Positions 38,440 to 49,056 of a stretch of DNA of 64,000 nt are shown one piece after another. The notes beneath the pieces were generated by a model. It was not told the DNA's origin and did no database searches. It worked only from the letters and a program-made list of their open reading frames with translations. The stretch spans positions 15,066,001 to 15,130,000 of the forward strand of contig NC_133296.1 of assembly GCF_005239225.2 (NCBI RefSeq). The letters are read 5' to 3'. The first letter of the stretch is position 1, and each line of letters starts with the position of its first letter. Made by a program: the position numbers and the translations under genes. This DNA is from Populus alba (lineage: Eukaryota; Streptophyta; Magnoliopsida; Malpighiales; Salicaceae).

Positions 38440-38575
38440 TTCGAGGTATTTTATTTGAAAAAATATTAAATTAAGTTTTTAATAATTTTTTATGATTTTA
38501 ATATATTGATATGAAAATAAAAAAAAATAATATTTTTAAATATATTTTCAAAATAAAAACATATTCCAAACATAT
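38440..38575. mobile_element. Short AT-rich MITE-like element, copy 17 (degenerate)
   Basis: Contains ATTTTAATATATTGATATGA and TATATTTTCAAAATAAAAAC and ends ATTCCAAACATATAA. It is decayed and its orientation is uncertain. Confidence 0.4.
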
Positions 38576-39823
38576 AATAAAAGAATTGAAAACATTGAAT
38601 TGTTTTGAAAATTTTAATGGGTTTTGATCACATCCAATAATCTTTTTTAGCAGCTTGTCAAAGAACAGATTTTTCAAACTGTGAAATGGAGTTCACATCT
38701 GGAATGTCAAAAGGACGGTAATAAATTACATATGATCTCAGATAATTAATCACTAAAAACATATATATTAAACAAAGTTAATTCTTCTACGTACCAAAAT
38801 ATTAGTAAGCATTACCTTGTTTTTTTTTATATATAAAAAAATTAATGTTAATAAAAATTAAATGAGTTGGCGATTTCATTATTCACCTCATTGTAAAACA
38901 CTATTAACTGTGCTTTATTTTTTTAATTTATTATTTTTTGCAATTTTATATTTTAATATTAAATTTATTATTAATTAAATTTTATAATTTATTTTAATTT
39001 ATTTTTCATGAGATTATTCATGTTTTATAACTTGGATTGTGGATTTTGTTGAGTTGACTTTAAAAAACATTACATCCCATAAAAATAAAATCAATAAAAT
39101 ATCAGATTATTTATAAAATTGTTATTATATTTTATTTAATGACTAAAAAGCTCTAGAAATATTAATATTATAATTTTATTATTGAACTAAAAAAAACCCT
39201 AGCCACCATGGTTCACCAACTTCTTCTTTTTCTTTTTTAATTTTTAATTTCTAAGCAATGGATGAAAATTATAAAATATATGATGGACCTTATCAACATT
39301 TCTCCTTACGCTACCGCCACCATCACCTTCACCATTAATAAATTTATTAAGAAAAGAAATAAAACAATATAGTCTTATATAGTAAATAGGATACTTTTTA
39401 TTTTATTTTTCAAGAATTTAGTCAAGAATTCAGGATAGTCTTTGTGTTCCATATGAGAATTGTTGATGCTATATATCAATCCCTTTTCTTGCTCAAAGCC
39501 TTTAGAGACTGTATTTTTTTTTCTATTAAGATGGGTATTCGGCGCAGCTTGCGCACACCTCGACTAATTTCACAGACCCTGAAATTAACGATCAAACCTT
39601 CCAATGATCATCATATTAACAACCACAAGACTCAAATCTGAGACCATAGAAGAAGCAAACTCTTTGATTCCAAACTATTACTATTGGGGTACCTACTAGA
39701 TAGTTGAAACCATAAATTTTTTAATATATAAGTAGCGAGCATTTTATATTAAACAAGTGGCATGTGTTGCTAAACATTTGAGATCTCGAGTTTGAGTTTA
39801 TTATAATTTTTTTTTTGAAAAAG

Positions 39824-39856
<33 letters not shown>

Positions 39857-40231
39857 TTGCATCTAATTAACTCTACTTTTAGAGATATTTTAAAAATTAT
39901 GCATAGTATAAATATAATGAATCTCTTCAAATATATATTAATGTGAAATATATATACACAATATTCATCTCCTAAATAATTCTCAAAACCAACACCACTC
40001 CATGCCAATAATAATGAAAATGTTAGCCCACATAGGCTGCATTTGTATTCTAGGATTTATTTATTTTCCCCCCTCATCGGCCATGCACTCTAGAGTCGTT
40101 GTATAATCAATGTGAAGGATATTAAATTATCCATCCAACTTAGCTACACTTTTAAGAGCCACCATCTCACCCCCAATGGTTGGTGCCATGATGCATCTAT
40201 ATATAGGGCTAGAAGGTTAGCACCTGGTTAA

Positions 40232-40273
40232 GAGTATTTTATTAATTTTAACCTTAAAATTAATAAAATACTC
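40232..40273. repeat. Perfect 19-bp inverted repeat with 4-nt loop
   Basis: GAGTATTTTATTAATTTTA (40232-40250) is separated by ACCT from its exact reverse complement (40255-40273). A long TA microsatellite begins immediately after it. The structure could form a cruciform or RNA hairpin. It could be a palindromic MITE remnant or a replication-slippage product. Confidence 0.95.

Positions 40274-40274
<1 letters not shown>

Positions 40275-40315
<41 letters not shown>
40275..40315. repeat. (TA)n microsatellite
   Basis: About twenty TA units directly following the 19-bp inverted repeat. Confidence 0.95.
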
Positions 40316-40319
<4 letters not shown>

Positions 40320-40429
40320 CGAGCACAACTTATATATTTGTTTTAAATTCATCAGTTATTTGAGAGAAAACATGAATAAATGGCAATCAGGACTCAAAAG
40401 TCTAAACTTAAAGGGAAACTCGATTACAT

Positions 40430-40800
40430 ATGAAGTAAAAAAACTGAAAATTAACAAAATTAACAAAAAAAATTAACTGAAAACACTGAATCATTAAAAA
40501 AACCGATTAAAATTTTAAAAAAACTGTCGGCTTGGTTCGGTTTTGGTTTTATAAACTTGAAACTGATAAAACCAAACCGAACCAAACCAAACCCAAATCG
40601 AGTTCAAACTGGAAAAAAACCAAGCCAAAACTGAAAAAACTGAGTCAAACCGGAAAAAACCGAGTCAAATCAGTTTAAATTGGTTTTTTTTCAAAAATAC
40701 CAAACTGAACCGAACCAAAATCTATCGATTTTGGTTCGGTTTTTTTTTTTCTAAAAAGTTTGATTTAATTACTATTTTTCAATAAAAATCAAACCAAATA
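40430..40800. repeat. AACCGA-rich degenerate repeat
   Basis: Repeats of words such as AACCGAACC, AACCAAACC, AAACCGGAAAAAACCGAGTC and, inverted, GGTTCGGTTTT occur throughout. The segment around 40535-40600 is nearly self-complementary (GGTTCGGTTTTGG against CCAAACCGAACC). Repeats of this kind are dispersed in many plant genomes. It has no coding capacity. Confidence 0.6.
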
Positions 40801-41149
40801 AAAAATAATTACGCATTGTAACCATGGCATCTTATAAAACGTACAAGGAGTGCATGGGCATCAAATGGTTATGGCATATATCTAGGCATGATAGGAAATA
40901 TTAATTTCAAGAAGGCCCAGCCGAGGCCCATCAACTTTTCCCACCAATCTACCTACAAAAATTTAAAGCATTCATGTAATATATTTTTTTATTTATTTAA
41001 TTTAAGAAAAGAAAGGTGGTATTTGATTAAAAAGAAAAGGGACAGAAAGCAAGCACGGAGGGTAAGTGATCGTGGGTGGGGCTTAATTCCACCACTTGCA
41101 ATCACCTTTTTCATGGCCCAACATTTATTTTTTTATTTTGTTTTCACCT

Positions 41150-41240
41150 TAGACTGCCACGTCACGTGCCCAAAATCCCTCCTCTTTTGAACCTTGAGCG
41201 TGTTACCTTTCACTCGCTCGACTTTACGTGTAAAACACAC
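41150..41240. promoter_or_regulatory. Cluster of ACGT-core (bZIP-type) motifs
   Basis: GCCACGTCACGTGCC at 41156-41170 contains two ACGT cores, one in a perfect G-box CACGTG. A third, TTTACGTGTAAA, follows near 41223. In plants such clusters are typical ABRE/G-box bZIP or bHLH sites. Downstream, an ATG at about 41345 opens a short frame that meets a good 5' splice site (TTCTT then GTGAGTAT) near 41380, but no following exon can be recognised. It may be a promoter plus first exon of a lost gene, or chance. Confidence 0.4.
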
Positions 41241-42634
41241 TCTCTTAGCCGTGACAAGAGACCCGTAACCTGACAACGAAGTTCTTGTTTTGAAGCTAGA
41301 ATAGACAAGCACTACTTCCGTTGCCTGCGCTCGTCTATGACTCTATGGACACGGATTCGAGATGTCGGCAATCTTCTTGTGAGTATATTTTTAAACATAA
41401 TTTTATAATGTAATAAGTTCACTTCGTAAGAACCGACTGGATTGCAAATAAATTTTAAGATGATTTTTTAATAAAAATTATGATATAAAAACAATGAAAT
41501 ATTTGATTAATTCTAATTCATTTTAGTTAATCTAAATTAATCTATTAAATTTATAATCTTAATCATAAACATAATTACAATGAGCTGACCGAGTTGGATT
41601 GTTTATCTTTTTCTTTTTTATTTTCTTCTCTCTTCTTAATCAAGCCTTCATTGGACCTATCTAAGATAAAATTCAGGATTAAATTACAAAATTATTAAAA
41701 AATTAAAAATTAAATTAAATGAAAATGACAAAAATATATGTGTGAGAAGGTCGTTGCATTGGAAAGGCGTGTGTAGTTTATTTGGAGCTATGATGATGGT
41801 CTTTCTTGTTGTTGTTGAAATTATCTTGAAGGGGCTTTTTCTTACAGTGATGCAAGGTGACGCTGCAGCTCTAGTGTGTTTTTAACAAAAATATTTTTTT
41901 TATTTTTTTATATTATATCCTTGATTTATGTGCTTAGTTTTACAAAATTCAAATCCAAATATGTTTTCAAAAAATCAAGTATTAATCTAATAACATGATT
42001 TTTTTTTATTTCTAGAGAACCCCATGCTGAGCTCATCAAAACAAATTATTATGATTGAAAAAAAAATTGTATCGTTTGAATTCATAATAAAATTATACAT
42101 GGATAAAACAATAGAAGTAACAATGAATTGTTTAACTCTTTTTAGTTTTTCCTTAATTTAATTTGATAACTTTAAACATTTAGCTAATTAAATTTGGTAA
42201 ATTTCAAGTTTCAACCTATTAGTATATTAGTGGCCTTGGATAGTTTTAATTTGATACCATCAACCATGAGTTCATTATAAATGCAAAGTTTTGATGAACA
42301 AAAACCAAAACCAAAACTTGTGGTTCTCATTTTAATATCTAGCATGAAATATACACTTTTAATTTTAAAATATACTCAACCTATCAAATAATATTAGTGC
42401 TAAGAGAGAAAAACAATTAACATGAAACTTTGCTTGAATTCTTAGTATTTTATTTATAAAATAAATAAAGTCAAGACACAATCTTCAGTGTTTATGGTTC
42501 AAAATAAAAATAAAAATATTTATTTTGTATCTAGTCGTATATTTAAATAATATTGACTTCTACACACACACAAGTATTAACTATTAAAAAGAGAATTGAA
42601 ATATTAACTATTAAATATTTATATAAAAACATGA

Positions 42635-42750
42635 TAAATATTTTCTAAAGTATTTTTATTTTAAAATATATTAAAATAATATTTTTTAATATTTATTTTT
42701 TAAACAAATTAAAAATACAAAAAATTAATTTAAAACTATTCGCTGTAACA
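42635..42750 (+). mobile_element. Short AT-rich MITE-like element, copy 18 (partial)
   Basis: Contains AAGTATTTTTATTTTAAAAT, TATTAAAATAATATTTTTTA and AAAAATTAATTTAAAACTAT, ending near GCTGTAACATAA. It lies about 250 bp before the probable PP2C transcription start. Confidence 0.5.
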
Positions 42751-42984
42751 TAATATCGAACTTCTACTCCACCCATCTTTCTTCCTGCATCTCAGCTTCA
42801 AGCTTTTGGCATGAATCTATCCTAACGCGCTTAAGAGATGCGAGTGATGGTTTCTTCAACAACAAAATTATCTAAAAGAAAAATAAAATAAAATCATGAT
42901 TTGGGCTTTGTGCCTACACCCTTAACACAACAGTTACTGCCGGCCACACCCCCTCGCTATTAATGCATACACACAAACCACTCT

Positions 42985-43106
42985 TCCCTTCTCTCTCTTT
43001 CTGAATTTTTTCATACCTTCAAAACTTGTTTCTATATTGGTTTTGCTTTGTTCTTCCAATCCTAAACTCCGAAGTTGTTTCACTTCTCAACAAAATTTAC
43101 TTGAAG
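42985..43106 (+). promoter_or_regulatory. Probable first, non-coding exon of the PP2C gene
   Basis: A CT-rich stretch (CCCTTCTCTCTCTTTCTGAA) and leader-like sequence end at TTGAAG followed by a good donor GTCAGT at 43107. A matching acceptor, CTCGTGTTCAG, lies at 44413-44423. If used, this gives a leader intron of 1,317 nt (43107-44423). The transcription start is a guess from composition; no transcript evidence is available. Confidence 0.5.
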
Positions 43107-43202
43107 GTCAGTCTTTGTTTCAGTTTTTACTGTCCCTTTTCAGGAATGTTGCATGTCTTTTGATGACAACTGTGTTTTTCCTTCTTTGTTAAAGATAATG
43201 TT

Positions 43203-43286
43203 AGTATTTGGCATGTTTAGTTTTACGTTTTAAAATACATTTAAAAAAATAAAGTAACCATAACTATATTTCTAAACACCCCCTTA
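43203..43286 (+). mobile_element. Short AT-rich MITE-like element, copy 19, inside the leader intron
   Basis: Begins GTATTTGGCATGTTTAG and ends CTAAACACCCCC; these outer parts are partly inverted to each other. It is a much shortened copy of the family. Confidence 0.4.
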
Positions 43287-44423
43287 ATTTAAAGATCTGA
43301 CACATGGAAGTTATAGTGTTCGTTAACAAACTTTGTTTGGTTACTGAGAAAGCTGAGGGAACCAAAAGAGAAAGAAAGATGCTTGCTTTATGGATTATGG
43401 GGTGTTTTTGTTTTCAAACATTGAAACTTTCTGTTCTCTGGTATACTATACCAAATGGGGTTTAAAAAAAAGGGAAATTTTGAATTTATGCTCTTTGTTT
43501 TTTGGTTTCTTTTTTGATATTCTGTGGCTGGCCAAAGAGGGAAACAGAGCTTGACTTGATTTAGTTCCTAGTACTAGTACATTTTGTGTGTTTATGTTAA
43601 AGATAATTATGTAATGGTTACTTGATGTCTTTGTTACATTCTCTTTTTAAGGCCATATTTTGATTCTGCTTTTACAAAATCGTACCTTTGTTTCGTCCTT
43701 TTCTACTTTTCTGTTTCTGCTTTTTCTCTTCTTGGTTTTCTCTCTCGTGGGAATTCAAAGTTATACATTTTCTCTCTCCCTCTCTCTTTACTTTGAAATA
43801 GTGGTCTAGTCTTATTCTGAATTGCTTTTTATAAAGTGAAAACTAATTACAAAAGAATGTATAGTTTGTTCTATTTTTAAGCCTTTTATGGACGATCCCC
43901 CATAAATATGAGGGTTTTAATTAAGATTGTGCCAAATAATATGCTACTTGTTGTCAACTCTTTGTGCTGATCTCTTCTTTGGTTCTCTTGTGATGCTCGA
44001 ACTTAAAAGGTAAACATTTAAGAATCATGTAAATATATTCCATTTTACTGACTTGATTGTAGTGTATTTTGATGCATTTTACTAGGTAGGACAGACAGGT
44101 TTCTTGTTTTCTGGTTTGTTCTTGAATTTTATGCTCCCTATTCTCCTCTATTTGTCGGCTTCAATTTTTTAATTAGTAGTTTGTGGATTATTAAATAACA
44201 TGTTTATATCTCTCCAAGTAGTGTGACAATTAAGTGAATCCTTATGAAGGACATGATACTCGGACAGCGTTTTAACAATATTCCATTCCAAGGTCACATG
44301 GAAGATTATTAAATTTGGTTTTGTTTGATTTGTTGAGAGTTTAGTTACTTGCAGTCATTTCTGGTTTCTAGCAAGGTATTTAATTAACAATCAATTAACT
44401 GTTGCCTTCTTGCTCGTGTTCAG

Positions 44424-44668
44424 CTGGTTCCATCGTTGATTCAAGCAATCGCCTATGGATTGTATTTGACCAAGATAAAGAAGACCATGCTTTTCTACAT
44501 CGAGGTGTAAGGTGATTTGTGGGGGAATCTTTAGTTTTTTGGATAGCCTTTTTCTTGGTTGACTAGCTAGCAAATCTCAGAATTTTATGTGAGATCTATT
44601 CTGGCAATCGGAGGAAACTTTTCAATTATTTACACCACGGATGTCTTCTTTGTTCTGCGGTTGAGCAA
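44424..44668 (+). promoter_or_regulatory. PP2C leader with four upstream ORFs
   Basis: Four upstream ORFs precede the main start at 44669. uORF1 is 44455-44469 (MDCI, stop). uORF2 is 44487-44510 (7 codons, stop TAA). uORF3 is 44587-44592, a bare start-stop ATGTGA. uORF4 is 44641-44664 (7 codons, stop TGA), ending four bases before the main ATG. None overlaps the coding sequence, so reinitiation or leaky scanning would be needed for full translation. In plants, minimal AUG-stop elements can stall ribosomes, as known for Arabidopsis NIP5;1 (AUGUAA). Function here is inference and depends on this exon being in the mature mRNA. Confidence 0.6.
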
Positions 44669-47415
44669 ATGGGGGCTTGTGTTTCAACTAGTCGGAGTAC
44701 TTGCAGTAGTAAGAGCAATGGAGAGCCAGTTCCTCCCCCTTGCTTGGGGATCGGTTTTTGCGGGCAAAAGAGAACTAAAAGGACATTCTCTGATCATTTA
44801 GTTACTCTTCAGCATTTACCATCCATACCTAACAGGGTTTTCACCAATGGAAAGAGCCGAACTTCTTGTATATTCACACAGCAGGGTCGCAAGGGAATAA
44901 ACCAGGATGCAATGATTGTGTGGGAAGTAAGTTTTATTCTTTCCATTGAGATTAACTTTTAATGACATTTGGAGGTTTTTTTGCTTGGTCACACTATGGT
45001 TCTTTGTAGGATTTCATGTCTGAAGACGTGACCTTCTGTGGTGTCTTTGATGGTCATGGTCCACATGGCCATCTTGTTGCCCGCAAGGTGAGGGATGCCC
45101 TGCCAGTAAAATTACAGTCATTCTTGAACTCTTGTCAATCAAGGCAAAATGGACCGGGTCAAACCTGTTTCATGGGGAATTCAAAGAAATCAGATGTTGG
45201 GGATTTGGACAAGGATGGCTCTGTCGAGGATAAATTGAATTCTTTGTGGAGAGAAACATTTCTGAAGTCATACAAGGCCATGGATAAAGAGCTGAAATCC
45301 CATCCCAATTTGGACTGCTTCTGCAGTGGGAGCACAGCTATCACTATTGTAAAACAGGTATTGCGGGATTAAAGCTCATTCTTGATATTGCATTCATTTA
45401 GCTTTGGTAGGAAGTATAGCTTACTCCTCATGTCCCATTTATTTAGATTTAGCCTTATCGAATACGTTTATTTGTGTTTATTTGTGAATTTAAAGGGATC
45501 GAATCTGTTCATGGGATATATTGGGGATTCCCGTGCAATCATGGGATCTAAGGACAGCAATGATTCCATGGTGGCAGTCCAGTTGACTGTTGATCTGAAG
45601 CCTGATTTGCCAAGTAGGTCATTTGCATTATAATTAGTATGTATTTTGATGTTATACTCATCTTTGCAAACCCAATAGTTGATTTGAAACCTAATTGCTG
45701 CAGGGGAGGCTGAAAGGATTAAGCGGTGTAAAGGTAGAGTCTTTGCATTGCAAGATGAACCTGAAGTGCCAAGAGTTTGGTTACCATTCGATGATGCCCC
45801 TGGTCTGGCAATGGCTCGGGCGTTTGGGGATTTCTGTTTGAAGGAATATGGAGTGATATCAATACCTGAGTTTTCACACCGGACACTTACAGACAAGGAT
45901 CAGTTCATTGTTCTTGCCTCAGATGGTGTATGTTTTCTCCTCTTATATTTTCTCCTAGCAATTCCTTTTCTATCTGTTAAATATTGAATCAGATTTTCTT
46001 CTATTTTGTGATACTAGTTGATGGATCATTTTAATTTGATATTTTTAAGGTCCGTTGTTTGCTGACTAAAAATTTATGGACTGTGGTTAAATATGTGAAT
46101 GCCTTTGACATTATTCTATATCCTGTATACTGCGTAGCAGAGAGGAAAGCTTGTAGAGGAGTGTTGAGTGTATTCATATACCAATCAAGCAATAGCAATT
46201 TTTGAAAGGCATATAAGAACAAAAGCTCATTGTGGTGGATGGTCCCTATTATAATGTGGATTTTGGATCGCTATGATAGTATTTTGAATTGTAGGTTTCT
46301 TCAAACCTAAGTAGCAAATAGATTTTGATCCATCTGGCATTTTATGCCAGCTATGAGTAACACACTCATTCATTGGCCAGCCATGTTTTGCTTTAAATAT
46401 TGTTGCGTTAAGTATTGGATTGAAAATGAGTTAAGGATGTGCCTAATCTATTCTGTGACTCATTATAATCATGTCACACGCAAGCTTTTCCAAATTTATT
46501 TCTCACATACATGTAGGTTCTGACTGTGAAACATGTGCATTATCTTTGATTGTATTGCCAAAGTCGTTGGAGTTTTCAGTCTGCAGCGAAATGTTCTTGG
46601 CGCATGGAATTTTTTGTTCACTGTTCCCTTTTGATTATTCGGTACATGGTGACTATCTTCTGTTGTCTCATCCATGTTATTGGATTTATTTGTATAACCG
46701 GAGAACCAATTCAATTCCTAAAACATCTAAATGGGCTATTAGGAAATATATCACAGTTGCAGTGCAGCTCCTACACGCTGTCAAGAACATCCAAATTCAT
46801 CAAGATTAACAGCAATGCAATATTGAAGCTAATGATGCCAAAGCAATTTTGGAATGCTAGAATTATAACCTTGTTATGGTTGTTTTTGAGATAGTGCTTG
46901 GCAATATATGTGTGCTAACTATTAAGTTTGAATTGCTTCAGGTTTGGGATGTCTTGAGCAACGAAGAGGTGGTTGAGATTGTATCCTCTGCTCCAACACG
47001 GGCATCAGCCGCAAGAATTCTGGTGGACTCAGCTGCTCGTGAATGGAAGCTCAAATACCCAACTTCAAAGATGGATGACTGTGCTGTAGTTTGCTTATTT
47101 TTGGATGGGAAAATGGACTCAGAATCTGATTACGATGAACAAGGTTTTTCTTCAGCGACTCTTGATCAGAGCAATCATTCTGGTAATGCTGCTGAGTCAG
47201 ATGATGGGCAGAAATCCGAGCCATGTCTGCAAAGAAACTTTACTGTCAGGTCAGCTGAAGAAAATGATACTTATGGAAGACTAGCAGTTGAAGTTGATGG
47301 AGATGGCGAAACAGTGAGTGCTGATGATCAGAGTTGGTCAGGTTTGGAAGGTGTCACACGAGTTAATTCACTTGTTCAACTTCCAAGATTTTCTGAGGAA
47401 AGGCCAGACCCATAA
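44669..47415 (+). CDS. Protein phosphatase 2C, clade E type, 473 aa
   Basis: Mg/Mn-dependent serine/threonine phosphatase. Coding exons: 44669-44926, 45010-45357, 45496-45613, 45704-45927 and 46942-47415; all introns are GT-AG with consistent phases. The N-terminus MGACVS suggests N-myristoylation of Gly2 and possible acylation of Cys4, hence membrane attachment. PP2C motifs in order: QQGRKGINQDAMIVWEDF (ending residue 88), GVFDGHGPHGH with metal-binding Asp100, CSGSTA, MGYIGDSRA, LKPDLPREAERI, ARAFGDF, LASDGVWD with Asp315, and MDDCAVV with Asp361/362. All expected metal ligands are present, so it should be active. The tail after about residue 375 is acidic and Ser-rich and ends in EGVTRVNSLVQLPRF, which I recall from close Arabidopsis relatives such as At1g03590/At1g16220. 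Substrate unknown. Intron 4 is about 1 kb; reading into it would end the protein shortly after the ASDG motif. Confidence 0.95.
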
Positions 47416-48680
47416 TTTTTGTGGTTATCTACGTAAATGAAAAGAGGCTGCCATCATTGTAATATTTTGGCTCTGGGGCCCCATTATATTCAAAGAACGT
47501 CATTTTGTTCTGGTGGCATAATGTTTTGAAAATTTACCCTGGTAAATGATTGCCACAGCCTCTTGTTTTGTTTTATGTTACAGAAATGTAGAAAGACAGC
47601 TTTGTTCAGAGAATTGAACCTAATCAACATAGCTCTGTTAATATGATTTTGATTCTGTCAAGATTCTGAATGTGCTTATATTGATCGTGTTGGAAGATAA
47701 AGTCCTGCGTTCACGCAAAAAACTAGTGATGAATAAAGGAACACGTCACTTGGCTTGTCTGTGATGGATTTTCTTCCTGTTTGAATCTAGCTCCCTTGTA
47801 ACTAGTCACTGATACATCATCTTCAAATGTGCCAAGAGATTGGAAGCAATAATTTATTGGTATGGCGGTCGAAGTCAGGACTTTGTAGTTTGCTTTGGTG
47901 CAGGTTATAGTACTGAGAGCAGTCATTTCATGCATAACATGTGTAATGTGGAAGACCCTCCAGATTCCAAACCTCCATGTAAAATTCTATAACTTGGAGG
48001 TTTGGCTCAGATGGTGAATGAGTTTGCTTCCCACAATATCATTTTAAATTCAAATTAATGGGAGGCTGCAACAAAGCATTCTTGTCAACACATCAATCTG
48101 AAGGAGGATGGACTGTCCAGTACTCATTTTGACGAGATTTAATCTGAGAAAATTTCTATTTCCATCAGGACTAAGTTGAAGTAATATTGCATGAAATACA
48201 AGTTAACATTACGAACATTAAATGCAGTATTGCTAGGAAAATCATAGGATATGAACAGCTACAGGAATGGGCAGACATGCCATTACTAGATCCTCACCTA
48301 CCCTCACTAGTCACGTAAGAACAGAGATGTAGCTGGAGAGACAGAAGAGATCAATTTAATGGCCGCCAGGCTTGGTGATGAAAAATAAGACCCAAAAATT
48401 AGGTAAACAAGGTTGGCTCTGCAAGTTTCAACAAACCAACTTACAATGCACTTCTAAGTTCTAAGAGCCTCCCATGCAATTCTTAGAGGAAAATTCCATG
48501 GCCTTTAAGACGAAAACAGCATTGTCATATCTTAACTAACCACAAATGAAAAAAAAAAAAAAAAAAGATTCGTGGAAGCCATTAAAGTATATGCTTACCC
48601 TATCTTCATGCGGTATGGATTTAACCAAATAGAAACGGCTACTTAAGTCGCCGCCAAAAGTTCACCGAACTCCCTCAAAT
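47416..48680 (+). other. PP2C 3' region and intergenic DNA
   Basis: The first few hundred bases after the stop are T-rich and 3'-UTR-like. No strong AATAAA is seen near the stop. The rest holds an A18-type run at 48549-48566 and no supportable gene; the minus-strand frame at 47723-47935 has no recognisable content. Confidence 0.4.
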
Positions 48681-48686
48681 CCTGAC

Positions 48687-48692
48687 TATAAG
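48687..48692 (+). promoter_or_regulatory. TATA box of the cell-wall protein gene
   Basis: TATAAG lies 79 bp before the start codon, followed by the CT-rich start-site-like sequence CACTCTTCTCACTTCTTCAT. The spacing fits transcription starting near 48720 with a leader of about 45 nt. Confidence 0.7.
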
Positions 48693-48765
48693 AAGAGCAA
48701 CACTCTTCTCACTTCTTCATCAATCACAGTTAACATATCTCATCTGCTAGCTTTGTAGTCATAAA

Positions 48766-49056
48766 ATGGCTTCCAAATCACAGTTGTTTCTTCTCGCTCT
48801 CGTTGCCCTGCTTGCAATATCCGGGCAAGTACTCGCAGGGCGTCAGATTCCGAATAATGTGGATGTGAAACAACCTGATTTCCTGATATCTGACAACAGT
48901 TTTCTCATTCCAGGCATTGGACGGGTGCTGGTTCCACCAACTCCCAGCTTTCCTTCTTATGATCCACATACGGGCATTGGTAGCTATAGTCCAGGTGGAG
49001 ACGATGCATTCCCTCCAATTCCTAATGGTGGTGTTTCAACAGTAAACCACCCTTGA
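48766..49056 (+). CDS. Small secreted putative cell-wall protein, 96 aa
   Basis: Single-exon gene. Residues 1-24 form a classic signal peptide (MASKSQ, hydrophobic LFLLALVALLAISG, then QVLA with likely cleavage after Ala24). The mature part of about 72 residues begins GRQIP and is rich in Pro, Gly and Ser, with FLIPGIGRVLVPP, PSFPSYDPHTGIG and AFPPIPNGG. This pattern matches the small plant proteins annotated as putative cell wall protein (At2g20870-like by recall). No enzyme motif or cysteine pairs are present, so a structural or matrix role in the apoplast is inferred. A TATA box lies at 48687 and AATAAA at 49083. Confidence is high for a gene and moderate for the family name. Confidence 0.9.
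   Translation: MASKSQLFLLALVALLAISGQVLAGRQIPNNVDVKQPDFLISDNSFLIPGIGRVLVPPTPSFPSYDPHTGIGSYSPGGDDAFPPIPNGGVSTVNHP

Larger units (their letters stand above)
17251..42980. other. 26-kb intergenic block rich in repeats, no supported protein gene
   Basis: I examined the open frames at 21198-21506, 22931-23128, 26706-27214, 29203-29556, 33050-33310, 36221-36543, 38167-38409, 39444-39641, 39721-40008 and 40888-41273. None shows a recognisable domain and most are A/T homopolymer translations or lie in repeats. The block holds a SINE, a TIR element, a hAT-type MITE, minisatellites, microsatellites and many short AT-rich elements, each listed separately. The segments in between are AT-rich DNA in which I see nothing further. 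Confidence 0.55.

Noticed and set aside
44589..44801. 70-aa plus-strand frame overlapping the PP2C start
   Set aside because: Its first codon is GTG, and it is in another frame from the conserved PP2C N-terminus. The real ATG nearby (44587) is followed at once by TGA.
45468..45896. 142-aa minus-strand frame
   Set aside because: It is antisense to PP2C exons 3 and 4 and the intron between them; the plus strand carries the conserved protein.
46471..46894. Two overlapping plus-strand frames of about 112-114 aa in PP2C intron 4
   Set aside because: They lie entirely in the intron between the ASDG and VWD codons, have no recognisable similarity and differ in composition from the flanking exons.
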